DNA of 64,000 bases. Origin: Aquimarina sp. RZ0. GTDB lineage: Bacteria > Bacteroidota > Bacteroidia > Flavobacteriales > Flavobacteriaceae. The stretch lies in the NCBI RefSeq assembly GCF_008370685.1, contig NZ_VTZU01000010.1:1-64000 (forward strand). Reading direction: 5' to 3'. Each line of letters begins with the position of its first letter. Positions within the stretch are counted from its first letter, which is position 1. Of this stretch, positions 9,721 through 18,932 are shown in pieces. A program made the translations under genes and the position numbers. The notes under the pieces are model-generated. The model searched no databases, was not told the DNA's origin, and saw only the letters and a program-made list of their open reading frames with translations.

Positions 9721-10716
9721 TCATTTAGTAAGGTAATGTGTTTCCAGTTTTTTAAAAATATCGGTCATCCTAAATATTTCTTTTTTTCCATTTATAGTAT
9801 ACGTGATTGATTCTTCATTAATCATTAATGAATCGATATCATCTTTTTCCATCATATCATAATTTACTAACTTCAATCTTCCTGCAATACCCGTTTCAAT
9901 ATTAATAACATATAGATTATGCGTTATATCGGGCATTAAACGTTGTTCTAGTATTATATACGTACTTATTAGTTTTATATGCTTAATAGATTCCCATCTT
10001 AATTTCTGTGGCGCTCCAGTTAAATCTACATCACTTATAAAAATCCATTTATGGCTGTCTTCTTTTTTAGCAATCACTCCATGAGAAGTTTTATAAATTT
10101 CATATAGATCATTTGTTGCAACCAACTGCAAGCTATCGTTAGCTATACTTCTATAATGATTATGCGCATAATAAATCAATACTCCCTTAGCTGTTTTCTT
10201 AAGACTATTAGTACTATTATTTAAAGCGGTAAGTGTATCTCCCGTAATCGTTATATAATAGACATCAGGCAGTGTTATTTTATTAGTATTCCATTGTATT
10301 TTTGGATGTATGATAAGATCAAAAAAAGAGTCTTTTTTTAGGGTTTTATGAGAATGCATTCCCTGTAATATCCAATCCAATGATGGATCAGGAAAAGGTT
10401 TCTCTACAGGAAGTAATTCTTTTTTCATTACTTCCAGGAAAGAAATATTTTCTTTTTTGTTTAAAGACTCCGGAAACACTATAGTACTCTTTATTGCACA
10501 ATAACAGCCATATGAATCCATTTTGAAAACTTCATTACTTCTCCCATTAGTCAACGTAACAAACTTACCTCCAAACGAACTGCCACCATCATAATATGAG
10601 CGAATAGTATCCTCAATTCCATCTGTATTCACATCCCTGATAGTAACCGAAAGATCACGCTGTCCAACTACCTGAAAATAAATACAACATATTAGCACCA
10701 AAGGGATGTTCTTCAT
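9721..10716 (-). CDS. Secreted hypothetical protein upstream of the mod operon
   Basis: The 331-residue product has a signal peptide (about 1-18, ending VVGQ). A short stretch, VNTDGIEDTIRSYYDGG, resembles an FG-GAP or calcium-loop type motif, and YGCYCAI could form a disulfide. I do not recognise a family. It lies 22 bp before modA on the same strand and could be transcribed with it, but nothing in its sequence suggests a molybdate role. The promoter is probably in 10717-10990, between this gene and the divergent histidine kinase. Confidence 0.6.
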   Translation of the reverse strand: MKNIPLVLICCIYFQVVGQRDLSVTIRDVNTDGIEDTIRSYYDGGSSFGGKFVTLTNGRSNEVFKMDSYGCYCAIKSTIVFPESLNKKENISFLEVMKKELLPVEKPFPDPSLDWILQGMHSHKTLKKDSFFDLIIHPKIQWNTNKITLPDVYYITITGDTLTALNNSTNSLKKTAKGVLIYYAHNHYRSIANDSLQLVATNDLYEIYKTSHGVIAKKEDSHKWIFISDVDLTGAPQKLRWESIKHIKLISTYIILEQRLMPDITHNLYVINIETGIAGRLKLVNYDMMEKDDIDSLMINEESITYTINGKKEIFRMTDIFKKLETHYLTK

Positions 10717-10990
10717 TCTTTATCGGTTTGTGTATGTTTGTAAAAATAGAAAAAAGACTTTTCTTTAGTACTCATTGATATTTAAGATTCTCAAAATTCC
10801 CTCATTGATATACATAGTTCACATTTACAAGCAAGTAGGAATGCTTCTTTATAGTGGATTCGTATAAACTGAGACAGAAACTTAAGAATATTTTAACTTC
10901 AATTTCACAAATATTATTGATTTTATATAACATACTATTCTTACCATAATCCGTACTTTAGCCTTGAACGACCAATTTAGTGTATTTACA

Positions 10991-12904
10991 ATGTATATAT
11001 CCTACCTCAAAAGAACATATATTTTATTTATCTATTTGAGTATTTCTCTTTGCATCGGGCAAGAAGTAAGTATCCGGATGAACAATGCTATTGACTCTAT
11101 GACCAGCAACCCGGATTATACCTACAAAATTTTAACATCAATTGCCAACAACAACAAAAATCCTGATTCTATTATAGCAAGAGCTCGACTTAATCTGGGA
11201 AATTATTTTAATACTATTGGTGTAGTTGATTCTTCTATGTACTATACCAGAGCTGCATTAATTCATCTAAGAAGTAAAAGGCATATGGCAAAAGCATATC
11301 GTACGCTTGGATCTTGTTTTAGAAGAAGTGGTCAGATGGACAATGCGATTGAAATATTATATAAAGGGCTCAAAATTTCTGAAGAAATTGGGTATAAAGA
11401 GATGATTTCTATTATAAAATCAGATTTGGGAATCTTATATATAAACAAAAAAGAATATGACAAAGCGATACAATTTTTGCAGGAAAGCATTGAAAGCGCA
11501 GAAAACCAACAAGCAGTTTATGGCAATTATTCTAATATAGGAACTTTATATTTTTTTAAAGGAGATCTGGATAATGCAGAAAAGTATTTTATAAAGGCAC
11601 TGGAACTTGTACCAGACGAAAAAGATCCTAAAACTTCTGCAACACTAACCTTGAACATAGGATCTATTTTATTCGAAAAGAAAGAATACAAAAAAGCAGG
11701 TCTATATTTTGATAAAAGCAAAGAGATTGCTGATCGTTACGGTTTTAAAGACAAGAGCCTGACAGCAATTACGAATAAGGCAGAAGTAATAGATAAATTT
11801 GGAGATACTCAAAAGGCTATCGCAATGCTTAGCGCTAGTTTAGTTCTTGCCAAAGAAATATCTAATCTTAAAATACAAAAAGATATTTATGAAAACCTGA
11901 CAAATTATTATACCAAAATTAATAAGCATCAATCTGCAAATAAGGCCTTGACTCAATTTCATATATTAAAAGACTCAATGACAAATGCTCGACAAAAAAA
12001 AGAGGTTACAGAACTAGAAGTCAAGTATGAAACGGCTCAAAAAGAGAAAGAAATTTTACTATTAAAAGAAGATCAACTAGTCAAAGAAAATGAAATTAAA
12101 AGACAACATTTACTAAAAAAATCATTTGTGATTGGTTTTATTAGTATCCTCATTCCTATTATTGGATTATTATTGGTGTACTACCAAAAACTACAGGTAA
12201 AAATCAAATACAATGCTCAGAAAGAAGAAATGGATAACCAAAAATTCACTTCTTTCCTTAAAGAGCAGGAATTAAAGCTCGCCAATATGTATGTAATTGC
12301 TCAAAATGAAGAACGTAGCAGAATCGCCAGAGAATTGCACGACAGTATCGGAGGTAATCTTGCTGCCGTAAGATTACAGCTGCTTTCTCAAAAAGATAAA
12401 AAACAGGATACGATCATCGAGCAATTGAATGATACCTACGAGCAAGTACGGGAGATATCGCACGACCTCATCCCAAAAAAAATCAGCCAGACCGCATTTA
12501 CCAGTTATATAAATGATTATCTCAAAACATTAGAAAAATCAACAGAACCCGATATTACATTTATTCCTCATCCCATAGAAGACATAAACACTATTAACGA
12601 TCATCAGAAAGTTGAAATTTTTAAGATCATACAAGAATTAATGACTAATACCCTAAAACATGCAAAAGCCAAAGTTATTGAAATATGCCTAAATGTTTAT
12701 AATGACAGTATCGAAATTCTCTTTGAAGATGATGGCATTGGTTTTGACAAAAAGAAAGAAAACAGCGGTATTGGATTACAAAACATACAAAAACGACTTG
12801 CACTACTCGAAGCCAATATGGATATTGATTCTGCTATTAACAGAGGAACAGCCATACGAATTAAAATACCTATGACACCTAATGACAAAGCAAGCCAAAT
12901 ATAA
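10991..12904 (+). CDS. TPR-containing sensor histidine kinase
   Basis: I chose the ATG at 10991 because it starts the signal sequence MYISYLKRTYILFIYLSISL; a TTG 27 bases upstream is also in frame. About 637 residues: periplasmic TPR repeats (about 60-330), a coiled coil, one membrane helix (about 375-397), then a HisKA_3-type phosphoacceptor region (ERSRIARELHDSIGGNLAAV) and a HATPase_c domain with N box ELMTNTLKHA and G1 box DDGIGF. This is the NarX/LuxR-partner class. It overlaps the response regulator at 12882 by 23 bp, so the two form a two-component system. The signal sensed is unknown. Confidence 0.9.
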   Translation: MYISYLKRTYILFIYLSISLCIGQEVSIRMNNAIDSMTSNPDYTYKILTSIANNNKNPDSIIARARLNLGNYFNTIGVVDSSMYYTRAALIHLRSKRHMAKAYRTLGSCFRRSGQMDNAIEILYKGLKISEEIGYKEMISIIKSDLGILYINKKEYDKAIQFLQESIESAENQQAVYGNYSNIGTLYFFKGDLDNAEKYFIKALELVPDEKDPKTSATLTLNIGSILFEKKEYKKAGLYFDKSKEIADRYGFKDKSLTAITNKAEVIDKFGDTQKAIAMLSASLVLAKEISNLKIQKDIYENLTNYYTKINKHQSANKALTQFHILKDSMTNARQKKEVTELEVKYETAQKEKEILLLKEDQLVKENEIKRQHLLKKSFVIGFISILIPIIGLLLVYYQKLQVKIKYNAQKEEMDNQKFTSFLKEQELKLANMYVIAQNEERSRIARELHDSIGGNLAAVRLQLLSQKDKKQDTIIEQLNDTYEQVREISHDLIPKKISQTAFTSYINDYLKTLEKSTEPDITFIPHPIEDINTINDHQKVEIFKIIQELMTNTLKHAKAKVIEICLNVYNDSIEILFEDDGIGFDKKKENSGIGLQNIQKRLALLEANMDIDSAINRGTAIRIKIPMTPNDKASQI

Positions 12905-13535
12905 AATAGTTGTGGCAGATGACCATAAAATGTTTCTTGATGGTTTATTGAGTATCATATCCCACGAATCTGATTATGAGATTGAATATACCGCTAACAA
13001 TGGATTAGATCTAAAAAAGTACCTAGATATAAACCAGAATGATAATATTGATCTGGCCATACTAGATATTAATATGCCCGAAATGGACGGTATAGAACTC
13101 AATTTATATATCAAAAAAAAACATCCTACTATAAAAACACTTATTGTGAGTATGTTGTCCGAACCTCAGAAAATTTTTGAACTTACCAGAGATGGCGTAA
13201 ACGGATATATCCCAAAAAATGCCAGAAAAGAAGAACTTTTATTAGCAATCAAAACTATTTATAGCGGAGATAATTACTTTTCTGAAAGCATCAAAGAAGC
13301 CTACACCAAAAGTGTATTTAATCAACCTGCAAGCACTACCATATCACTCACAAAAAGAGAAAAAGAAATCTTACAGCTAATTGCCAAAGAGTATACAACA
13401 CAAGAGATTGCTGACGCACTATTTTTAAGCAAATACACCATAGAAGGCTATCGCACCAGCTTGATTTCTAAACTCAATGTAAAAAATGTGGTGGGTCTGG
13501 CTAAATATGCTATTAAATTAGGGTTGGTGGAGTAG
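12882..13535 (+). CDS. NarL/LuxR-family response regulator
   Basis: The 217-residue product has a receiver domain (about 6-125) with acidic pocket ADDH and the phospho-acceptor Asp in LAILDINMPEMDG. The switch region is IVSM, and the conserved Lys is in YIPKNA. The C-terminal LuxR-type helix-turn-helix (about 150-215, LTKREKEILQLIAKEY) ends in the DNA-recognition helix IEGYRTSLISKLNVKN. It overlaps the kinase gene, so it is its partner. Target genes cannot be read from the sequence; the T6SS module downstream is on the opposite strand and is not obviously linked. Confidence 0.93.
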   Translation: MTKQAKYKIVVADDHKMFLDGLLSIISHESDYEIEYTANNGLDLKKYLDINQNDNIDLAILDINMPEMDGIELNLYIKKKHPTIKTLIVSMLSEPQKIFELTRDGVNGYIPKNARKEELLLAIKTIYSGDNYFSESIKEAYTKSVFNQPASTTISLTKREKEILQLIAKEYTTQEIADALFLSKYTIEGYRTSLISKLNVKNVVGLAKYAIKLGLVE

Positions 13536-13686
13536 AAAAAGTGTAAAATAAAACCGTTGATTCGAGGCTGATTACATGATATTTAGGGAAGATATACAGT
13601 ACCCAACTCATCTATTATGGAATTACTTGATATATGATGTTACATCCCTACTAACTCAGAACTGATCATTTTCTGATTTTGGTTAT

Positions 13687-14553
13687 TTATCCATCAAAAT
13701 CCCCACAGTCATATGATTTGAACTTATCAGGTTGTGATGTAAATACCTTTTTTAAATTGTTTCCTATATATTCTGTAGGAAGTTCACCTTCTATTTCTAA
13801 TTCATATATTGGGAGATCTTTAATTTTAGTGAAAGTAAAATTTAAAGAAAGAGTTGTGGTTACAGTTATTTTTCTAGCACTACTTTCAGTGGTAACAATT
13901 TTATATTTATATGAATGCTCTAAATTATGTGGAATTTTACCAGTATCACAATAGTTAAATGCAATAATCTCCATTCGTTTTTTATCTATATAGAATGAAG
14001 GTGCATCACAATAACATGTAGTTGAAAAATCTAATCCATATTTTTGATATGGATTACTAATAGTATCACTAATAATAGATAAACCTACTAGTTTTGAACC
14101 TATTATCTCTTCAAAACTAGCTGTATTTTTCGAAATTACTTCAGAATAATTTATCTCTTTGCTTTTGATTAAATCACTATAATTTTTCTTAATTTCTAGA
14201 TATATATTATCTTCTTTATTGAGAGATTCATAATTACCATCTATCTCATTTTGAATTGATTTTATTTTAGAGTTTTCTACATTTATTGTAATTTGTTGTT
14301 CTGAAGATTCATGTTGCTTATCATTCATATAGGATATAACTTCAAAGAATATATTTACCTTAGATTTACTTTTTACAATATTCTTTTCTATATATGTTAC
14401 CGCACATCCCGAACCACAACTTATAACAAATGATTTTTTATCAGAAGATATATTCTCATAATGATCAGCTTCTTTTACTTGATTAATAGTATTCTTACAA
14501 CCCAGAAATGCAAAGTTTAAAACGAGTAAAAAAAATAAAAACTTTTTATTCAT
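13687..14553 (-). CDS. Lipoprotein, candidate immunity protein of the T6SS effector
   Basis: The 288-residue product has a lipoprotein signal (MNKKFLFFLLVLNFAFLGC, Cys 19). The mature part has three cysteine pairs or clusters (CGSGC, CYC and a final DCGD) and is rich in Lys, Ser, Ile and Asn. No known domain is recognised. It lies 5 bp behind the large cell-wall hydrolase gene and is the last gene of the VgrG module. A periplasm-facing lipoprotein directly behind a peptidoglycan-targeting effector is the classic position of an immunity protein. That function is inferred from position only. Confidence 0.65.
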   Translation of the reverse strand: MNKKFLFFLLVLNFAFLGCKNTINQVKEADHYENISSDKKSFVISCGSGCAVTYIEKNIVKSKSKVNIFFEVISYMNDKQHESSEQQITINVENSKIKSIQNEIDGNYESLNKEDNIYLEIKKNYSDLIKSKEINYSEVISKNTASFEEIIGSKLVGLSIISDTISNPYQKYGLDFSTTCYCDAPSFYIDKKRMEIIAFNYCDTGKIPHNLEHSYKYKIVTTESSARKITVTTTLSLNFTFTKIKDLPIYELEIEGELPTEYIGNNLKKVFTSQPDKFKSYDCGDFDG

Positions 14554-14558
14554 AATTT

Positions 14559-16997
14559 TTAATTATTGATATTTGCTTTTGATTCAATTAATAAAGCTTT
14601 GATTTCGTCTGGACTAATATGAGCTCTGTTACCTCCAATACCAGCATAGTATGATTGTCCATTTGTAGATATACCTTCTTTTAATCGCCTTCCTACTTCT
14701 ACTCCAATAGCGGCCCATTCTTGAGCGCATGCATACATTGCGTCTTCAACAGAACCATCACTTTCTAAAAAGTTAATTATTGGTTTTCTATTTGGTTTTA
14801 CATCAATTAAATATTCATTAAACAATCTATCTTGCATAGCTTCATCGTATTTCTCGTTTACATTTAGCCCTAACATTCTAACACCTTCAATTAATGTTTC
14901 TGGTACAATCTGATAACGTCCAGTCGCAAATAATATCGAAGTATCACTTTGTAAAGCCATTACCTCGGCTATTGTCATATCAACAATTATAAATCCTCTA
15001 ACCATTGGATAATCGTTTTTACCTCTTCTTCTATTGCAAAGGTTATAATTATTTTGAGATTCTTTTAATGCGATTCTATTACCAAAAGGACTATGCGCCC
15101 AGTCGTTAAAAGCTGTTCCTTCTTCAAAAGTATTCCTATACCCTTCTTTTAAAATTGTTAAAGGGTCTATTAAATCTGTCCTTCTTTGAAATTTCCCTCC
15201 ACCTGCTAACGGTATGGTAAGGTCATAACCTTGCTCTCCTGAATATAGTTCAAAATGTAGCATAAATCTAGTAATACTTGTTAGATCTCCTGTTTTTCCT
15301 AAAACCTGACTCTGTACAACACTGTCACCTGTTTTGTAATTATTATTTACATCAGGATCTAATTCTCCATATCTAACAATAAATTTTCTGCCATCAGGTA
15401 TTTCATGCAGTATGGTAATTTGCCAAGTGCCTTCATAAAAATACGCTACCCTTAAAACTTCGCCTACTGCTATAGCAACCACATTTTCAAAAGGATCGGT
15501 CTCTAAATCTCTAGCAGCGTGTTGTCGAGTATCACTTCTTCTTACATCATAGTTTGTTTGATTTTTCCTATCGGCAGCCCAATAGTGTCTTTTGTTAGGT
15601 CCTTCAATATCGTTAAGAGGTTTCACTAATAAAGGAAATATAATGTCCTTATTTTTCCCAATCCTAAAATATGCCTTATCATCTTTATTTAAAAACTTAC
15701 CATGATGACATTGTTCATCACCATTTGCAGAAGCTTTTAACCATAAAAATTCTGTTTTAGGAGTAGACACCAAATCTTCTGGTCTTGCTTTTGGTCTTAT
15801 ACTTGTTAATGGAGCTGTCGGTCCAGGAGTATCAGGAAATGATAATGGAACTGAAGGGTTAACTAGAAGATCATTGTTTATTATATTTCGATTTTCTAAA
15901 CCAAAAGTGAGTTGAGTCTCTGGAGAATCTTGGCTGTTTTGGTTTCTTGATCCAGTGTCTCCTTTTTCGATTTCTTCTACACTTTCGTATTCTGTTTCTT
16001 CATCTTCTTCCTTTGGTTTTTTACCAGCTAAAATATCTTGCCATTTTTGTAAATCTTCATCTGATTTTGGGCGTAATCGTATCTTTATTTTAGCGATTCC
16101 ATCTTCGACGTTTGCTTTTAGTTCTGTACTTTCATTTCCTTTAGCCTGTCCTTCCTGTTCTTCTTCATTCTCCGTTTCCTCTGTAATTTCTAAAACTGGT
16201 AATGGAGCATCAACTCCTACTAATAATTCTTCTTTTTCCTGAATGGTTATGGTGACTTCTTTTTCGTCTAGATTGGTGGTTTTGGCTATAACAAAAACCT
16301 CACCTCCTAATGGAGCGCTTGGTATTTTGTTATAATCTTCTTCCATTTCGTATACATGAAATGTAATAGGGGACCCTTTTATATCTACATCATCGTCGTG
16401 ATCTCCATCCTCATTGCCATCTGTTCCTCCAGAGTATGAATCGTACTGCAAAGCGGCTTCAATAATACTTTTTTTAGCAAAAACATGTCTTGGGTTTAGT
16501 TCTTTTGATACGATTTCTAAAATATCCTGCGCAACCTTCTCTTTTTTTTCCTTTGTACCTGTGTCTTGACTATTTTTGAAGTAATATGTATATGGACTTT
16601 CTTTAGCTATTTTATTTCCTCTAGGTTCATACTTCTTTTCAGCAAAATAGACTTCATTGATACCATCTTCTTTAGCATCGTTTGCAGGTGTCGCAGGTGA
16701 ATCTAAATCAGCTTGATCAGGAACCACTTCACCAGAAGCATTTTCATCTACACCTTCTACAGGAATGAGATCTTCAGTAGTACTTTGCGTATCTGTTGGT
16801 GATTCAGTAGCATTCGTATCTAAATCATTTGGTCTTGCCTGTGGTCGAATGTCATCTGTAGACCCTTCATTTGGATGAGAAACAGGTTCCAGATCGGGTA
16901 CAGAGTCCGTTGGATTAGAGACACTCGTATTAGTAAGTAATCCAATACTCACTGCTGTCACTGCGACGACTGCTACTACTATTAAAATTAATCCCAT
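14559..16997 (-). CDS. Putative T6SS cell-wall effector: M23-like plus lysozyme-like domains
   Basis: The 812-residue product starts with a hydrophobic segment (about 2-22), then a low-complexity Thr/Pro/Asp/Glu-rich stretch with two RPQARPxD / RPKARPED motifs. The middle domain has an M23-like HxxxD (RQHAARDL) and, where M23 enzymes have HLHFE, the string MLHFELYSG. The zinc histidine stays but the preceding catalytic His is Met. The C-terminal 140 residues (ATGRYQIVPETLIEG, then SYYAGIGGNRAHISPDEI) resemble lysozyme-fold domains of phage and T6SS proteins. Attack on both peptide and glycan bonds of peptidoglycan is inferred. It lies in a VgrG/PAAR module and is followed by a lipoprotein. 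Confidence 0.75.
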   Translation of the reverse strand: MGLILIVVAVVAVTAVSIGLLTNTSVSNPTDSVPDLEPVSHPNEGSTDDIRPQARPNDLDTNATESPTDTQSTTEDLIPVEGVDENASGEVVPDQADLDSPATPANDAKEDGINEVYFAEKKYEPRGNKIAKESPYTYYFKNSQDTGTKEKKEKVAQDILEIVSKELNPRHVFAKKSIIEAALQYDSYSGGTDGNEDGDHDDDVDIKGSPITFHVYEMEEDYNKIPSAPLGGEVFVIAKTTNLDEKEVTITIQEKEELLVGVDAPLPVLEITEETENEEEQEGQAKGNESTELKANVEDGIAKIKIRLRPKSDEDLQKWQDILAGKKPKEEDEETEYESVEEIEKGDTGSRNQNSQDSPETQLTFGLENRNIINNDLLVNPSVPLSFPDTPGPTAPLTSIRPKARPEDLVSTPKTEFLWLKASANGDEQCHHGKFLNKDDKAYFRIGKNKDIIFPLLVKPLNDIEGPNKRHYWAADRKNQTNYDVRRSDTRQHAARDLETDPFENVVAIAVGEVLRVAYFYEGTWQITILHEIPDGRKFIVRYGELDPDVNNNYKTGDSVVQSQVLGKTGDLTSITRFMLHFELYSGEQGYDLTIPLAGGGKFQRRTDLIDPLTILKEGYRNTFEEGTAFNDWAHSPFGNRIALKESQNNYNLCNRRRGKNDYPMVRGFIIVDMTIAEVMALQSDTSILFATGRYQIVPETLIEGVRMLGLNVNEKYDEAMQDRLFNEYLIDVKPNRKPIINFLESDGSVEDAMYACAQEWAAIGVEVGRRLKEGISTNGQSYYAGIGGNRAHISPDEIKALLIESKANINN

Positions 16998-17016
16998 GGT
17001 TTATTGTTTTTATTTT

Positions 17017-17293
17017 TTACGTATAACAATCAAACGAATTATTGGTAAGATCAATAAAATTAAATTTTGTAAAATAAACTTTGTCATTCTCTAATTGCCA
17101 ATCTACCTTAAAATCTGTCAGAACAAATTCGCGTACATTAAATAACCCTCATTGTAGGAGAATCTTTCTATTTTCATCTTTATCCTTATGCATTTTTGCC
17201 TTCCTATAGGCTGGTTTACTACTCAATGAAAATGGTGTCTTATAGTTTTTTGTTATTTATAACTCTTGCTTTAGACACTGTTTTAATTTTCAT
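17017..17293 (-). pseudogene. Decayed small gene between the DUF6402-like and effector genes
   Basis: Reading on the minus strand, an ATG overlaps the stop of the upstream gene (ATGA at 17293-17290) and opens MKIKTVSKARVINNKKL, then a stop. With one base removed in the A run near 17240 the frame continues YKTPFSLSSKPAYRKAKMHK and onward to a TGA (about 17150). After this stop the same frame runs on through FNVREFVLTDFKVDWQLEND to TAA at 17019-17017. One frameshift and one nonsense codon would restore a protein of about 90 residues. The family is unknown. A programmed frameshift is possible but does not explain the TGA. Confidence 0.55.
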
Positions 17294-18486
17294 AATTGAA
17301 ATTCTATATCAACAGATTCAGTATGTATCGTAGAATATAAGAAATAGTTATACCCCATATTATGAGCATCTCTATAGTCCCTATAGGTTTTATTAACTAC
17401 TCGATAGTATTGATTTCTAACAACAGCAGTTCGCTTAGCCTCTATAGTATTAGGATCTACAATCTTCCAGAATCCTAAAGGTTGGGAAGCTTCAGTGGCA
17501 TCTTTATCAATAAAATCCCATTTATCTTTTATATAAAAACCCAATTGTTTTACGTGAACAGTTATAGAATTTCCTGATGTAAAGAGTTCTCCTGTAGCCA
17601 GTACGTGGTAGTTAAAATTGGCTAATGAAGCTATAAAATCATCTAATCCATCTGTCAAATAATGAAATCCTATATCCGTAACAACTCCAACACCTTCGCC
17701 TCCAAAAGGCTTGCTAATACTATAATATTTCTCGAAATCAGGCATCAACTGATTATTATATGTTACAATATTTTTACCCATCACTCCAAAACTCACAGTA
17801 GAGTTGTTAGAAGTGGGTAATGTAACCAGACCATTGACTACCATCTTTCTAATTTCTTTTCTTACATTATCTTTGGTAGCATTATCTGTCCAGGCATTAA
17901 GCTTATTTTGTACACGAGTATTGAGGTCTGTGAACTCCTTTTGCGCTTGTTCCGATTCCTTCATAATCCAATCCCAAGATAGTATATCAATCTTAGGATC
18001 TACATCTTTCACATCTACATTATTACCTTCTGTAAACCATATTCTTTGAAGCTTTTCTCCATTGGTATGCCCAAGGATATTTAATAGTCTAGGCATATAT
18101 CTTATAAAATGTACTTCTAAGATATCGGCTACTTCATTTTCTTCTCCATTAATCACCACAAAAAAGGAAAATTCTAATATCGTAGGGAGCGTTTTATATA
18201 CAGACGGATCACTACCTGATTGTGCCTGACGTCCTTGACCTGATGTATCGTTTCCTTTAAAAAAGGCTCGTTTAGCCGCTTCATTATAAAAGGCATAATC
18301 GATTATAATATACCAGTTATTTACTCCTTCTACTAAGGGATATTCTCTCGAAGTGAATACGTGTTTCTTTTCTCCTCCATTTGTTTTATCAGTGGCATAT
18401 ACATTCATCGTATAACTTTCTGCTGTGATACCTTCTTCTGGTGTAAACTCTATAGTAGCTCTATCATTTTCGAATTCTAATATCAT
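17290..18486 (-). CDS. DUF6402-like protein of the T6SS module
   Basis: The 398-residue product is probably cytoplasmic; no signal peptide is seen. The C-terminal half (VKQLGFYIKDKWDFID, then QPLGFWKI, then VNKTYRDYRDAHNMGYNYFL) matches my memory of DUF6402, a family found next to VgrG and PAAR proteins in T6SS clusters, whose role (adaptor or effector part) is not established. It lies 2 bp behind the DUF4280 gene, so it is in the same transcript. Its stop overlaps the ATG of the decayed gene that follows. Confidence 0.65.
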   Translation of the reverse strand: MILEFENDRATIEFTPEEGITAESYTMNVYATDKTNGGEKKHVFTSREYPLVEGVNNWYIIIDYAFYNEAAKRAFFKGNDTSGQGRQAQSGSDPSVYKTLPTILEFSFFVVINGEENEVADILEVHFIRYMPRLLNILGHTNGEKLQRIWFTEGNNVDVKDVDPKIDILSWDWIMKESEQAQKEFTDLNTRVQNKLNAWTDNATKDNVRKEIRKMVVNGLVTLPTSNNSTVSFGVMGKNIVTYNNQLMPDFEKYYSISKPFGGEGVGVVTDIGFHYLTDGLDDFIASLANFNYHVLATGELFTSGNSITVHVKQLGFYIKDKWDFIDKDATEASQPLGFWKIVDPNTIEAKRTAVVRNQYYRVVNKTYRDYRDAHNMGYNYFLYSTIHTESVDIEFQL

Positions 18487-18488
18487 AA

Positions 18489-18920
18489 TTAAATTACTAA
18501 TTTTGACGAAACTAAAGATTGAGATATAGCACTATCGGGAGCAATTCCATCAATATCTGTTGCTTCTATAGTGTCTGGTTCTGATTTCTGGATATGATCT
18601 TTTATCTTAATTGTCGCGCCACCATAACTACATTTTATGGTAGAACATTCTAGCAATGCTTTATCTCCTTGTATTAAAATTTCTCCTGTATTGATCCATT
18701 TTATAGGTGCTATAACGGCTTTACACGGTATTTTTTGTTTAGGGCTTTTGATACATTTACCACTAAATTTTAAATTAACTTTTCCTTTGTCTTTAATATT
18801 TGCCCACGTTTTATCTTGCAACTTTATCGAATTAGAAGTAACCTTTAGTTTACCTATCGGTTTGGTACATAAAGGACATTCAATCTTTGCTCCATTGCAA
18901 ACATATTTTTTTCCACTCAT
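18489..18920 (-). CDS. DUF4280 PAAR-like tip protein
   Basis: The 143-residue product starts with KYVCNGAKIECPLCTKPIGKL (read in parts: VCNGA, then ECPLC). It has a central GKCIKSPKQKIPCKA region and the motif GEILIQGDKALLECSTIKC. This is the DUF4280 pattern, a PAAR-like family that caps the VgrG spike in Bacteroidota T6SS and in contractile injection systems. It should form the sharp tip and carry effectors. It lies 12 bp behind the 285-residue unknown and about 0.9 kb behind vgrG. Confidence 0.85.
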   Translation of the reverse strand: MSGKKYVCNGAKIECPLCTKPIGKLKVTSNSIKLQDKTWANIKDKGKVNLKFSGKCIKSPKQKIPCKAVIAPIKWINTGEILIQGDKALLECSTIKCSYGGATIKIKDHIQKSEPDTIEATDIDGIAPDSAISQSLVSSKLVI

Positions 18921-18932
18921 ACCGTTTATTTT

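Noticed and set aside
10964-10990. TTG start for the first histidine kinase
   Set aside because: The ATG at 10991 directly opens a signal sequence, and an AT-rich promoter-like stretch lies just upstream of the TTG.
15955-16242. Serine/phenylalanine-rich (+) frame
   Set aside because: Antisense shadow of the acidic, low-complexity part of the effector gene.
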